Shown: positions 29,710 to 42,413, numbered from the stretch's first letter. The stretch is 64,000 nt of DNA from Symbiodinium kawagutii (GCA_009767595.1 VSDK01001172.1:1-64000), one strand, 5' to 3'. Notes: a model not told the origin generated them from the sequence alone. Numbers and translations are program-made.

Positions 29710-29766
29710 CTTCAATGAGGCAACCCTTGCAGGGCCTTCTGAGGATGTGTCTTTTGGTAAGCATTC
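29710..29766 (-). CDS. Candidate short exon, minus strand, product unknown
   Basis: GCCCAG|G acceptor and TTGAAG|GTTTTT donor bound exactly 19 codons, ECLPKDTSSEGPARVASLK. The frame stays open on both sides, so the exon could be longer. Confidence 0.33.
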
Positions 29767-30194
29767 CTGGGCAGCAAGCGGGTGGCCGAATGCCCAAGCT
29801 CTTCCGTGGAATTCTCCAACCATCGGCTTCCAAAACATCGAATTTTAGCGGTCCTCAAGTCACGAACAGCAATCTCTAAACAATACATGGCTGATAGCTA
29901 TCGAAGTAATAGGTTCCCAATGCGGATACGGCAATAGGTACAATATATAGTTTTTTTACTGGCGGTATAATCTTCTAACGACTACTCAGAAGATGTCCAT
30001 GGCCTACTATGGTGTGACTACCTGGCGACATTCAATTCAGATGACTGTGGCCTCCCCTCAAATGACTATGGCCTCCACTCGTTTTTGACTGCCTGCCTTT
30101 AATCGTTCAGATTCTGATTTTTGGCCTCAGATCCAACAGCTTTTGGGAGGCCAATGCTTTGGCCCCGTAGATTACCCTCTGTTGAGCTGTTGGG

Positions 30195-30284
30195 CTACTC
30201 CAGCTGCTGGCTGTCAGAGGCATCAGTCTCGTCTCTCTTGTGCCAAGTCTCCCGTTGAACATCAAAGGTTTGTTCTTCTGGTAC
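30195..30284 (-). CDS. Candidate terminal exon, minus strand, product unknown
   Basis: CTCACAG|G acceptor, then VPEEQTFDVQRETWHKRDET and a stop at 30195: a charged, low-hydrophobicity C-terminus. The frame is also open for 30 codons upstream. Confidence 0.4.
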   Translation of the reverse strand, partial: VPEEQTFDVQRETWHKRDETDASDSQQLE

Positions 30285-30779
30285 CTGTGAGCCGTTGCAC
30301 AGCTTCAGACCTTTGAGTTGTGCATGTGCTTGCTGTGTTGCATTGGATTCGCCAGCCAAACGAAATGTCGACAAAGCCAAATACCGAATATCATTGAATT
30401 ATGTTTATAGCCATTGCAAGCCAAACCTCTCTGAACAAGGTTTGCTTGCATGTATTTGCCTTCGGTGAAGGTCGTCCAACCAGAAACAAACATTGCATAA
30501 ACAATAGATCGGTCTCTCTCAATTAATACAGTACATCAACAGACTGACGCATTTCTCGCTACAACTATGCTTGCAACACACAAATTGCAGCGAACAAACA
30601 ACTCCCCCGTCAGTTGGTGGCGGGACATTATACAGCCTTACTTGGAATTTCCAGGTGGCCGATTCTTGTCAAGAAACCACCATCAGCCATAGCCGCTCAC
30701 CAGTATCAGCTAGTACTTGGAGATCAACATTGATAAATTCCTAAATTGGATGATGATAAATCAACAGCTACGGAACTAG

Positions 30780-31080
30780 AGGTGCTTTGCCAGCTTTGCT
30801 TGCTCTACCCCAAAATATGTGCCATGGCTATTACATCTCTGGTGATCACTGCTGGCAGTACACAGCGCACTGTTCGGCCAGGTGTTGCTCACGTCGAACC
30901 AGGGAATCCAGATTGCTCCTCTGCTGCTCCTGCGGCGCTCAACGTGAAAAATCGCTCGCTTGCCCTAGTGACACTCCGATGCTGCAGTCCGTGTTCACCA
31001 AGAAGGTGGGCGATCGACCTTGCAGTCACGGTTCTGGGAGGCCCTTTCAAGAGGCTCAGGATTGAGATTGGGTGACTTGG
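30780..31080. other. GC-rich patch open on both strands
   Basis: Plus and minus frames are both open, with ordinary-looking codons (minus includes RSIAHLLGEHGLQHRSVTRA). No pair of AG|G and GT/GC sites decides the strand. Probably coding on one strand. Confidence 0.3.
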
Positions 31081-31104
31081 GTGGCCAATGAAACCATAGG
31101 CGAT

Positions 31105-31165
31105 CAGCCAATGAACCAACCAACAGCCAGCCAGCCAGCCAACCAACCAACCAAGCAAGCAGCCA
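31105..31165. repeat. AACC/AGCC tetranucleotide tract
   Basis: AACCAACCAACAGCCAGCCAGCC-type run followed by AAGCAAGCAGCC. Short and imperfect. Confidence 0.7.
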
Positions 31166-31679
31166 ACGTCCTGGCAAGGTATTCGTAGACAACCCGTCAA
31201 ACGCAAAAAACATGTGGCAGCGGGTCAAAGCTCTTCACCCCTGGTGAGCATCTGGAAGCAAACTAGATTTAAACAGTCTGTACTGAGATGTTCACATCTG
31301 TCTACTTGTGATGTATATCTGGTGCACAATGACTCCTTTACAAGCAAATATGCATATGAGGCAGCGTCAAAATTACTTGATTAAGGTGTATTCACGGATT
31401 TTTTAGAACGTCCTCTTTTTCCAAGTTTTGGAGTACTCCTTGAGGGTATCGTTTTTGGGCCGTCCCCTAGCATTTCGAGTGAAATCGACAAAACACGTCT
31501 GCATGTAACGCTTCAACTAAACGCAATTGACTGTAATTTTGTCTCTGGCTCACATATATGTAACATGTAAAGTGCTTGATTCACAACTCCCAGTAATGAC
31601 TGCAAATCCGTAAGAATATGCTGTTGATTGGTACAGGGACCAAATCCCTATTAAAGTGGCAGCACTTGTCACTTCTAAC

Positions 31680-31860
31680 ATCTTCTAACCACATTTGTCA
31701 CACTTTAACTTCACTAACAACTAACTAACCACTAACTAACCACTATAACTAACGTACCACTAACTAACCACTATAACTAACCACTAACTAACCACTAACT
31801 AACCACTAACTAACCACTAACCCCTTGCACTTCTAACCCCTAACCCCTAGCACTTGCCAC
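31680..31860. repeat. CTAACCACTAA array
   Basis: About fifteen copies of an 11-bp unit CTAACCACTAA with CTATAACTAACC variants, ending CTAACCCCTAACCCC. It is not the dinoflagellate telomere unit TTTAGGG. Confidence 0.75.
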
Positions 31861-32097
31861 ATCCCTAGGGGCGCCCGTCCAAACTCGCTGCCCCCGGGGC
31901 CCCGACCAAAGGCCCGCTGCATGGGGCCACTTGGGGAGCGCCGCGCCTGAAAGGTCTGGCAGGCTGAGCTTAACCAAGCAACGGATGGTGATCATTTTGG
32001 GAAAAAAAATCACCAATGATAATAGGGATTACTTATTACTTAATCAGCAACTGATGGTGTATGATTACCATTTGGTGACTATTGATTGATAGGGATC

Positions 32098-33385
32098 ATA
32101 TAATCACCAAATAATCAATCAATAAGCACCAAATAATCAATCATTAATCACCAAATAATCAATCAATAAGCACCAAATAATCAATCAATAATCACCAAAT
32201 TATCAATCAATAATCACCAAATAATCAATCATTAATCAACAAATAATCAATCAATAAGCACCAAATAATCAATCAATAATCACCAAATAATCAATCAATA
32301 ATCACCAAATAATCAATCAATAAGCACCAAATTATCAATCAGTAATCACCAAATTATCAATCAATAAGCACCAAATTATCAATCATTGATCACCAAATAA
32401 TCAATCAATAAGCACCAAATTATCAATCAATAATCACCAAATTATCAATCAATAATCACCAAATAATCAATCAATAAGCACCAAATTATCAATCAGTAAT
32501 CACCAAATAATCAATCAATAAGCACCAAATAATCAATCATTAATCACCAAATAATCAATCAGTAATCACCAAATAATCAATCAATAATCACCAAATAATC
32601 AATCAATAATCACCAAATAATCAATCAATAATCACCAAATAATCAATCAGTAATCACCAAATAATCAATCAATAAGCACCAAATAATCAATCATTAATCA
32701 CCAAATAATCAATCAGTAATCACCAAATAATCAATCAATAATCACCAAATTATCAATCAATAATCACCAAATAATCAATCAATAATCACCAAATAATCAA
32801 TCATTAATCACCAAATAATCAATCAATAAGCACCAAATTATCAATCATTGATCACCAAATAATCAATCAATAAGCACCAAATTATCAATCATTAATCAAC
32901 AAATAATCAATCAATAAGCACCAAATTATCAATCAGTAATCACCAAATAATCAATCAATAAGCACCAAATAATCAATCAATAATCACCAAATAATCAATC
33001 AGTAATCACCAAATAATCAATCAATAAGCACCAAATTATCAATCAATAATCACCAAATAATCAATCAGTAATCACCAAATAATCAATCAATAATCACCAA
33101 ATTATCAATCAGTAATCACCAAATAATCAATCAATAATCACCAAATAATCAATCATTAATCACCAAATAATCAATCAATACGCACCAAATTATCAATCAA
33201 TAATCACCAAATAATCAATCATTAATCAACAAATAATCAATCAATAAGCACCAAATTATCAATCAGTAATCACCAAATAATCAATCAATAAGCACCAAAT
33301 AATCAATCAATAAGCACCAAATTATCAATCAGTAATCACCAAATCATCAATCAATAAGCACCAAATAATCAATCAATAATCACCA
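32098..33385. repeat. 22-bp minisatellite, about 58 copies
   Basis: Unit AATCAATCAATAAKCACC plus AAAT, with a few variable sites only: AAG/AAT before CACC, CAATAA/CATTAA/CAGTAA, and AAATAAT/AAATTAT. The variants recur in blocks, implying array growth by multi-unit duplication. Degenerate relatives continue to about 33950. Confidence 0.95.
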
Positions 33386-34046
33386 ATGATAACTAATGAT
33401 AAGCGATTCAACCAATGATAACCAATGAAAGTAATGATAATCAATGATAAAGCAATGATAAGCAATGATAAGCAATGATAAGTAGCAAAACTATGGGGAT
33501 AATCAGCTATAACCAATGATATCCAGCTAAATTAGGGGTTGATTGAAAATCTTTATCCCCTACCAATGGTTAAAGAACTAGAGCTGGCTGGTGTTTTGGG
33601 GATTATATAATAGCTGGAGATGAATCAAGAATCACCAAATATAAATCATTAATCACCAATGATAACCAATGATAAGCAATGGTAACCAGCTATAACCAAG
33701 GATAAATAACTATAGAGATCAATTGGTTGGTTTATTAAGCGCTTGACTGTTGGTTAGTTAATCAAGAGCTTACCAAGAGCTGGCTGGTTTTAGGAATTAA
33801 AACTAGAGATTAATCAAAAATCACCAAATATCTATCATTAATCACCAATGACAAGCAAATTAGCCAATGATAACTAATGATAACCAGCTCAACTATGGGG
33901 ATAACCAGCTATAATCAATGATAACCAGCTAAACTAGGGGATCATTAACATGTTTTATCCCCAACCAATAGTAACATGTTTTATCAACCATGGCTGAAGT
34001 GAATAGCTGGGGTACAGGCTGAACTGACCCGCAGTCACATCCCAAA

Positions 34047-34129
34047 TGCTCCATGTCTGCTATATTTACCTACATTTGGGTCATTTTATAGGCAAATGCC
34101 GGCATACATACCATACATGGAGCATCTGG
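34047..34129. repeat. Short inverted-repeat element
   Basis: CCCAAATGCTCCATGT (34047 on) pairs with ACATGGAGCATCTGGG (to 34129). A related half, CATACATGGAGTGTCTGGGC, occurs near 28572, so it is dispersed. Confidence 0.5.
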
Positions 34130-34845
34130 GTATGTAAATATAGTGTAGATCATATCATGCAAATCCATAGATATGCAAATACACATATAGATATATAACA
34201 TGAACATATATGAAGATATAGAAATTGGATCTTCATAATTCAAATGTCTAGAATGCTCAAATGTTCAACAAATGCGTTTCGGGTTGATTCATTGCAATGG
34301 AGATGCACATGCATACATGTACATCTACAGTATGCATCGATTCGATGCAGCCATGGTGCCCCCATAGGTATGTCATGAGGACGTGGATAGCCCGCAGCAA
34401 TAATGCTCTAAGCAGTCATCGGATATGATGGGACCGTACCTTGGTCATGGGAATTCATGTGTGCACAGCCACCACAACAACACATAACCATGACAAAACA
34501 CTATAGCAATTGTGTTTGGAGAATGCTGGGATACGATGAACGACCAGCAATATCCAAGTAATGCATGACATCCTCTGATTTGATTGATGCACGTAAATAT
34601 CTATACATGTAAATATATAGTATATATTCGCTCATGAATGTATAAATAAATATATATGTATGTATATAAATATAATGGGGAAAGAACTGAGCCAAAATGA
34701 GCCAAAAGAGGCATTGCAGGGAGGGTTTCACCACATGTCACCCCAGAACCTACCAGTGAATCGTTGCTTCAACAGCCCAAACATCACTGCTTGAGTACCC
34801 ACGAGTCACGAGTTCATCGAATTGTCGTAAGTTTTTCTGGTGAAA

Positions 34846-34968
34846 TGGCTATGGGTCAATATTAACCAACCAATACAGTAATTAATGGGGGTTATGACCA
34901 ATCAATAACAAGGAAAACAATGGTTAATGATAGGGGAACCAGGGGTACGGGGTTTTGACCCACAGCCA
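34846..34968 (+). mobile_element. Family B element
   Basis: TGGCTATGGGTCAATATTAA at the left and GGTTTTGACCCACAGCCA at the right, AA on both flanks, GGAACCAGGGGTACGGGG marker present. Confidence 0.82.
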
Positions 34969-35212
34969 AATCTTGATTTTTTGGGTTTGTCCTTGTCGCC
35001 ATGGTGGTACGAGCTGTAAGTAGCATCCAGCTGTTCATGGCCTATGAAGAGCTGGAAGCCACCAGTTTTTGGGGGTCATGGCAAACCCAAATCAACCGTA
35101 GGAACTCAGATCAACTGATTCATTTATTCCATATATCTCCATGTTCTCGTTGAGTGACCCTTGGCTGAACTTTGTGACTGGGCTCCTTTCAGCCGGGTAG
35201 CAAACCACCAAC

Positions 35213-35322
35213 CTGCCTCATTGTGAAGTTATTACAACTTTGAAGTTTGCGTGAGCCATCACTATCCTCATCTCTGTCATTTTCATCAGCATCAGCAGAA
35301 TGATCATAAAACATGGGACTGC
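35213..35322 (-). CDS. Candidate exon with an acidic tract, minus strand
   Basis: AACAG|G acceptor and AGGCAG|GTTGG donor bound 36 codons. It reads SPMFYDHSADADENDRDEDS, an Asp/Glu-rich disordered stretch. It joins the exon at 35412-35497 in phase (A+GC = Ser). Product unknown. Confidence 0.42.
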
Positions 35323-35411
35323 CTGTTTGGGGACCCTTGGTTTCCAGCCAAATAAATGAGCAAATCTTTCCAATTTCGGGACAGTGGAGTGCACAACGCG
35401 TACGCATTTAC

Positions 35412-35497
35412 TCTTGAGCACCACAAACCTCCGAAGCAGCAGCAGCGGTATGACAGTGGATTCAGCCTCAATCAAAATCTGTGCCATGGTTACTAAC
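35412..35497 (-). CDS. Candidate exon upstream of the acidic exon, minus strand
   Basis: GAATAG|G acceptor and CAAGA|GTAAAT donor. Reads VTMAQILIEAESTVIPLLLL then RRFVVLK. The hydrophobic run may be a helix. It could contain the start codon (ATG in VTM). Confidence 0.42.
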
Positions 35498-36090
35498 CTA
35501 TTCCGCTGAGGGTAGTTACTGACCATGCCTACTAACCAGTTTTTAAGTGGGATGATCATCCAAGTACTGCCATGCCAACCACCATCTTGAATGGATCACA
35601 ACCTGACTCGCAAACCAGCGTGACCTTTTTTGCCACACTTGCCACTTTCCCGTGGAGGCGTGGACGAGTCTGTTAGGGGCATATCCCTGCTAGTTTTGCA
35701 GAGTCGTAATCGTCAGAGTTATCAGCCATCTGTTTGATGTAGCAGGGACACGGCCCACATTTAAATATATTAAATCTGTATCAAGAAACGATACTGTAAG
35801 GGGCAAAGCGCTCCCAGTCCCAGAACAAAAGGAAGGCCCATTGGGTACTGACATGTTGGATCGTCTCAGACTCGATGCTTTGCCCCTTTCAGTAGCCACA
35901 ACGGGGCAGGTCGAAATACGACTATAGCGAAATTGATTCAAGTCCATGGGAGTGGACACAACGACTACAGTCAACAACGACTGCACGGTGGTATCTTACA
36001 ACTCCCTGAAAGCACAGAGCTGAAGGCCAACCACACATTGCCGTGGTGATGTCTTGAAGCCAAAGGGTTTGACACACCATGCCAACTTCA

Positions 36091-36280
36091 TCAACCAGTC
36101 GAATGACCTAACAGCAACCAGCGATCTTGGCGCACCGGTGTGGGGCCGATTTCCACCACCTGCAGTCGTTCCCCGTGGGCACGCAACAGACCGCCACATT
36201 TGCGTGCCACAAAAGAGCACTGTGGAACGACCACCCGCCACTGTTGAACGGCCAGCACAAGAGATTCTGTGTGTCCAAGC
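36091..36280 (-). CDS. Candidate terminal exon, minus strand, product unknown
   Basis: CGTGAG|G acceptor, 62 codons to a TGA, reading LGHTESLVLAVQQWRVVVPQ and later ERLQVVEIGPTPVRQDRW. The plus-strand frames over the same DNA are also open but lack an AG|G acceptor. Confidence 0.4.
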
Positions 36281-36694
36281 CTCACGATGGTTGCGTTCAC
36301 ACGGATGATTGCGGTGGAACGTCACACCTGCACTTATTTGAGGAAGAGATGCGTTTATATTATAATACATACAAAAGCAATCAAATACATTCGCATACAG
36401 TAACCAACAGAATCATAGAAAAAATAGAACGGTTATATTTATGTTCTTCTGTAATTTGCCGGAAAAAAATCAATGAACAAATCCACTTTCGGACCAGTCA
36501 ATTTTCTATAACTAGTTGTCTTTTCCATAATTGATGTTGCACCATGACGTTGATTCATTTAAGTTTCCATAAATGTGTTTTCCCCCTATATCAGCCATCG
36601 CTCATGATGTTTCCATGTATTTTCCTCACAAACCTCATAATTTTGATTTTTCTTGATCCATTTTCATTGTTCTTTATTCGTTTTGGTTACATTT

Positions 36695-37790
36695 TATTGC
36701 TTTCAATTAATGGAATTGAATTGAATTTGATTGATTCTAAATGATTTTAATTGCCATTCATTGATTTTAATTGAATTCAATTTGATTCGATTGATTCTAA
36801 GTGATCTTATTTGAATTTGATTGATCTTCATTGAATTGAATTAAAATGAATTTGATTGATTCTAAGTGATTTTCATTGAATTTAGTTAAGTTTGATTGAT
36901 TTCAACTGATCTTAGTTGATTTTGATGAATTCTGATTGATTTTAGCTTAATTTAATTGATTTTGCTTGATTTCAGTTGAACTCGATGATTTTTTACTGTT
37001 TTTGATTGATTCTGCTTGATTTGCATTGAATTTAACTGATTTTAATTGAGTTTAATTGACTTTATTTATTTTAATTGATTGTGATTGATTTTGATTGAGT
37101 TCAATGGATTTTGATTGATTTTGATTGATTCTGATTGATTTTGTTTAAATTGTTGATTTTGCTTGATTTTGACTGAGCTTAATTGAATCTAATTGATTTC
37201 AGTTTGATTTGATTGATTTTGATTGAATTTAATTGGTTTCGCTTAATGTTGATTGATTTTGATTGATTTCAGTTGACTTCGATTGATTTTGGTTGATTCC
37301 GGTTGATTTTGATTGATTTGAATTAAAATGAATTGATTTTGATTGATTTTGAATTGAATTGATTTTGCATGATTTTAAATTGAATTGAATTGATTTTGAT
37401 TGATTTTGAATTGAATTGATTTTGATTGATTTTGAATTGAATTGAATTGATTTTGATTGATTTTGAATTGAATTGAATTGAATTGATTTTGAATTGAATT
37501 GAATTGATTTTGATTGATTTTGACTGAGTTTAATTGAATCTAATTGATTCCCGTTTGATTTAATTGATTTTAGTTGAATTTGATTGATTCTAAGATATGT
37601 TTTTTAGAATTTAACTGATGTTGATTCATTTCAATTGATTCAAGTTGTTTCTTGATTGAATTTTGTGTATTTTTATTGAGTTCATCTTAGCTTGAAGAAT
37701 ATTTATCAAATTGAGTCTAATTTGATGGATTTGTACTGATTTTGATTGATTTCGATTAAATTCAATTGAATTTAAGTGAATTAATTGATT
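36695..37790. repeat. 1.1-kb degenerate TTGATTTTGATTGA tract
   Basis: Irregular 5-7-bp units TTGAT, TTTGA and ATTGAAT on one strand throughout, strongly strand-asymmetric (T/G-rich plus strand). No coding frame. AT-rich DNA without a gene continues to about 38400. Confidence 0.85.
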
Positions 37791-38659
37791 AATGGGTATA
37801 CTATGATAGATTAATGGGTAGGTTTTAACATGGTCACCGACAGAAATAATTATAGAAACAAAATCTTTATTATAGAAATAAAAAAACAAAAGAAAAAAAC
37901 ACCTCAAAATGCGAAATCCCTGAAAATGTGGGGGAACATCTAATTAAAGGAACTCCCCAAAAGTGAGGTGTTTGCACGTTGATCGGAAATTACAACCGTT
38001 TGGGGAAAACACAATTATAGAAATTCCTTCTTCGGGGATTAGCCTATGAGCGAAATACACCTTTTTTATTTTCTGTAATTCTGTCAGCAACCATGTTTGC
38101 TCGCAAGAGTTCCTGTGTGAAAAACTCCATGCTCCTGTCACAAACATGAAAAAACACGTTCTGAACGGATGAGATGAACAAAGATACCCATTATATGTAA
38201 TCCCAAGGTAAGTTACTTGGACTATCGAAACCGCCCGAAACCCAGCTATCAGGCCACCAGCAAATATTCAGAAGCCACCACCATTGCACCTGAGCCATCC
38301 CTGGAGTTCGCATGAGTACGTGGGTTGTAGCCGTTCTTAAGCAAACGTCATGATGGTCAATGGTTGATTGGCACCCACAATCATGCTTATCCGGTTGGGA
38401 ATCTATAGAAATCACTACAACTCAGCATTTGCCATGTTGCTATTTCATCTGTGCATGGTAACCAATATCAACCAGTAGGCATTGTGGTCAACCATCATCT
38501 CCCATCACCATGATCAACCATCAGTACCTAGTGGCTCTGGCAATACCAACACACACCAAGAACGACATCCCGCATTGAAAGGACCACCAGAGCACTTGAA
38601 TCACAGCCAGTCGTGACGCTCAGCCAGTCGCCACGCGATTCACAGCGCAGCGCAGCAAT

Positions 38660-38828
38660 TTAAATATGAACGACATGAGTACGAACACCAGCCACTAACA
38701 CGTTCAGAACGTGACGTCTGCCAGTCGCTGCAGGATCAGAATGCTTGACATCTGCCACAATTTGCCGGCGCAATGTCCGAGACAACCAGCCATAAAATCG
38801 CCACAACATGCAACGCGTTACCCCTAGC
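38660..38828 (-). CDS. Possible terminal exon, minus strand
   Basis: CAGCTAG|G acceptor then a frame reading VTRCMLWRFYGWLSRTLRRQ and on to a TAA at 38660. Basic and aromatic-rich; no family match. Confidence 0.28.
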
Positions 38829-39087
38829 TGGAGGCTGAGCAGTAGCTTTGGGAGCACCAGGTTGGACTGTGTAAATGAACAAACATCATATACTACGCAA
38901 ATGGAGATAAGTTCAACATAATCATATGTGAATGTAAGTCATTTAGTATATATATATATACATATATATAAATTATATTATACTATATATATGGCTATTT
39001 ACAAATTAAAACTGATTACAAATGATTAGTGACTCAAATCAATTACAGAACCGGTTTTCATGGAATGGAGGTGCTCCGAGGGAGTTA

Positions 39088-39175
39088 CAAGCCTCTTGAG
39101 TTGTCTCAAACAGAAACCAGTGGCAAAGTCAAGCCTAAGCCACTGGTTTCTGTTTGGGACAACCGAAGAGGCTTG
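39088..39175. repeat. Long perfect-looking hairpin
   Basis: 39088-39124 pairs with 39139-39175 at 34 of 37 positions around a 14-nt loop. The arms include AACAGAAACCAGTGGC and GCCACTGGTTTCTGTT. It could be a foldback element or a small-RNA precursor; the sequence alone does not decide. Confidence 0.8.
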
Positions 39176-39478
39176 TCCCAATCAGATTAGTGATTCAAAC
39201 CAGACTTAATGACAAACCATAATTTAAGATTAGTGGTTTGATCATAATCTGTGGCAAAGTCATGACTTGTCTTAGTGATTTTCCATAATGATCATCAAAA
39301 AATCAAACCATAATGAATGATTCAAATCAGAAACCATCTAAGATTCAACCAACATTAACCCCAAATGAATTCAACCGGGAAAAAACAAAAAACTCTGTAA
39401 AATATAACATCAGTTCAAACAAGTTCAAACTTCAACAAAGTCAACAGTGAAACATCAGCAGCTGACCCCTGCAACGCC

Positions 39479-39677
39479 TCAGCCACCGGGTGCCCAGCGA
39501 CTGTTGACCAGCGCTGCGCCCGTGCTCGCCGGCCGGGCTTGGCGGTGCCGCCCGGCAGACCACCGGTGTGTCACCGATGTCAAGATTAGCTGCGGTCTTT
39601 GCCGCTGTTGGTCAGCGCCAAAGTGCAAGTCCAGGTCGTGGTCCAAGTTCAGTTCCATTCCAGTACGGGGGTCCTGC
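39479..39677 (-). CDS. Candidate terminal exon, minus strand, product unknown
   Basis: GCCAG|G acceptor, 65 codons to a TGA. Reads QDPRTGMELNLDHDLDLHFG and later RWSAGRHRQARPASTGAALV. Markedly GC-rich against AT-rich flanks. A plus-strand frame is open but has no AG|G acceptor. Confidence 0.4.
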
Positions 39678-40032
39678 CTGGCTTCACGCTTCACTGGGTT
39701 CACCATCAAGTCAAGCATAAGCTGCTAGTGTACATTGATGCTGAACTATGGTCAACTGGCTTCACTGGCTCTTCAGTGGCTCATCTTTTAAAGCCAAGTG
39801 GCTTGGCTCGACATGGAGCGACACCAATCATGAGCTACTGTGCGGGGAGAGACTCCGTTGAAGAAAAACACATCATTTAGGCATCCTAAATCCTAAGCCA
39901 CACGGATTCGTGCTGCCTGGTCTATCCTTGGTCTTCTAATGTCATGGTTGATGCTCCAGTTGGGTGAGTTCCCAGGTTGAACCTTCAACTGGATCGCAGT
40001 TATTTCATCAAGTCAGCGACTAGGATATCAAA

Positions 40033-40160
40033 TGGCTATGGGTCAATGTTAACCATCAAGCATGGGGATGATAACCAACAAGAAGAGCGGGAATTTATCA
40101 TGGAGTTGATGATGGCCAATGATGCCACACCAGGTATACAGGGTTTGGACCCACAGCCAT
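40033..40160 (+). mobile_element. Family B element, longer and diverged
   Basis: TGGCTATGGGTCAATGTTAA at the left and GGGTTTGGACCCACAGCCA at the right. The middle has extra bases and has lost GGGGTACGG. The flanking dinucleotides differ (AA, TA). Confidence 0.65.
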
Positions 40161-40449
40161 ATTCCTGGCGGTAATCGAAGCAAGCTACGAGAAAGACTAC
40201 GCAAGTTGTCGGTCATTAATCATAACATCAAATTACCAAGCCCATGCTTTTAGCTAGGGGGCATGATGGGACAAGTTGAGATTTGATGATGTTGGAATGG
40301 GTTGATAACTGCAACAATTCCATTCCTAAAACTTATGCAAGCTGTGGCACATGTCACTTGGTTCATGTACAGTTTTCATGATTAGTAGGATTCAGTAGGA
40401 TATCATATTAGTAGTATCACTTTCATTACTGGCAAGCTGTTTTCATGAT

Positions 40450-40538
40450 TAGTGGCATCATCTTATCTCGATTTGCACTTTGCACCATTTCCGCGCGACA
40501 CTTCGGAGACCGCCGCAGAAGCATTTCAAACGTTAGTA
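40450..40538 (+). CDS. Possible exon, plus strand
   Basis: Ends at a consensus donor (ACGTTA|GTAAGT). The frame ahead reads LHFAPFPRDTSETAAEAFQT. Only an AG|T acceptor is available, so its start is doubtful. A GC-rich patch at 40850-41000 may hold the next exon. Confidence 0.25.
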
Positions 40539-41512
40539 AGTCCCCAGGAACCGACGCATGCCCGGCAAGTGGATCCTAGCTGCAGCAGTCTACCTTGGTG
40601 CATGTCGGGTACTGGCTCATCTTGAACTTAAAGCAGTGAAACGACATGTGTATACAATCATGGTGCACAGGTTGGTAGGTTGGTGTGTAACCCTCACCAA
40701 ACTAAAGTGACACTACAATGGTTATGGTGCATAGATTGGTACGGAGAAAGAATGGCAGCAAGCAAGGCCATGCCCTTGAAAGCTAAGCCACGCTGCGTCC
40801 GATTTCAAAACATCGCCGTTTCTGATCTCCAGCTGTGAGTTCCTCTGCCCTCCCTGCTGCCACCTGCCGGGCCGCGTTCGGTCACATCACCCACGTGGTC
40901 GACATTGGATTCGGCCCGTCGGTGATCTGTGCCATTCTAATGGTACAGCTCACACCACTTCAACTGGCAACGACCGCCCCAATTTCGCGGCAGGTTCCTT
41001 CAAGATGAAGACAAATCAATGTCAAAGGCCACATGATGGATCCACAAAATACACATGGAAATGGAGTAATACCAAGTAAATACAAAGAATCTGGTGGATG
41101 ATGGTGCATGAACTGGTGATGACATCCTAAGAAAGATTATTGTATTCTTGGATATTCTTGGAAGATTCAATTTTTTGAACCAGGACCATGAAGTGATTTC
41201 TTGCAGTATCTACCGTGCACCAGGTAGACTAACCCTCTGTAACAATCAAAGAAAGAAAATTAAGCATCAGTCGCTGGATGATAATCCATTCTGCAAGTTT
41301 GTTCAGTAGGATGGACAAAATTGGTTGGTTCTAGCTGTGTACCACTTTCAGCAATTGGGATCAATTGTAGACTGCCAACCAACCCTATGTTTGTTTTTTC
41401 TTGTCAAAGCAGTGTCAAATCCATGCAAATGAGTTGCAGTCTTCTGGTAGCAACGAAAAGCAAATGACCATGACATTGTGTATTATTTGTTGGTTTATTT
41501 GCAAGTACAGCA

Positions 41513-41607
41513 AGTTGGTGGTTATAACCCCTATGAAAAATATGCTTGTCAACCAGCCAATCATTTGTAAAGACTAGGGAAAGTAAATGTGAAAAACCAC
41601 CAGCCAG
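41513..41607 (+). mobile_element. Family A element
   Basis: AGTTGGTGGTTATAACCCCT at the left and AAACCACCAGCCAG at the right. It ends 31 bp before the acceptor of the exon at 41639. Confidence 0.72.
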
Positions 41608-41638
41608 CATCTAGAAATGGAGCGTTTTCCACTTCCAG

Positions 41639-41716
41639 GTTCGTTTGTCAAAGGGTAGCCTTTCTCACTGATGCTACATTCCATCCCTCCAACTTTCTCG
41701 GAACCAGAAAAACAAG
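41639..41716 (+). CDS. Candidate exon, plus strand, product unknown
   Basis: TTCCACTTCCAG|G acceptor and ACAAG|GTGGGG donor bound 25 codons reading FVCQRVAFLTDATFHPSNFL. Good splice words, no family match. A minus-strand frame overlaps. Confidence 0.35.
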
Positions 41717-42413
41717 GTGGGGAAGCACCGTCTGCGAAATCCCGCGGCAAGCCGTTCACTCAGCATCTGGTGGATCCTGGCAGATGGGACTTCGACTGGT
41801 GATCGTCACATTGATGATATCAAAACACCAACTTGCCAACAAACTAAGCAAGCAACACATGACTACTGCGGATCCTGTAGTTTAGCGACAACAAGTGACC
41901 AAGGAGCATGCATGAAGGACCACGCACTAATTGTGCACAATAGCTAAATAGGATCAAATGCTTTATGCTACCCAGCAAACAGCAGGACAGAATCAACAAT
42001 GGACAACGCATGTTTCCGCAAAAAAAATAATGGCTCTTTCTGTCTGCAAATGCGTTATGGTGACATTTATATTTTGGCCCATAGCGATATGATTACGGGT
42101 TCAAAACCCTTCACAGTGCATGCACATCCCAAACATGAACATAATCCTCCTTCTTGGCATGTTCACAACCGCTTGGCTAGGTCTAGCATTAAGCCACATG
42201 ATCCCACGTTACATCCTCTTTCTGCTTCTGTTAGCAGGTCAAACTCCCAAAATGCTTTCAATGCACAGACTAGAACGGTATAGAGCCAAGGTGCAATGAG
42301 ACTTTGTGCTCATTTACATGTAGTCCTGGGGGCCGGCTGCACGTGGGTCACGGATTGGGAATCGTTGGGCATTCCCCAGAATTTCAGAGGGAAGTCACAT
42401 GTGGTAGTACCCT

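Noticed and set aside
31680..31860. CTAACCCC-like repeats as a telomere
   Set aside because: The main unit is 11 bp (CTAACCACTAA) and does not match the TTTAGGG type. It lies in the middle of continuous sequence.
34685..34712. ACTGAGCCAAAATGAGCC, resembling the reverse complement of the dinoflagellate spliced leader
   Set aside because: Only the 11 bases GAGCCAAAATG agree well; the rest differs, and no gene starts there. Chance is likely.
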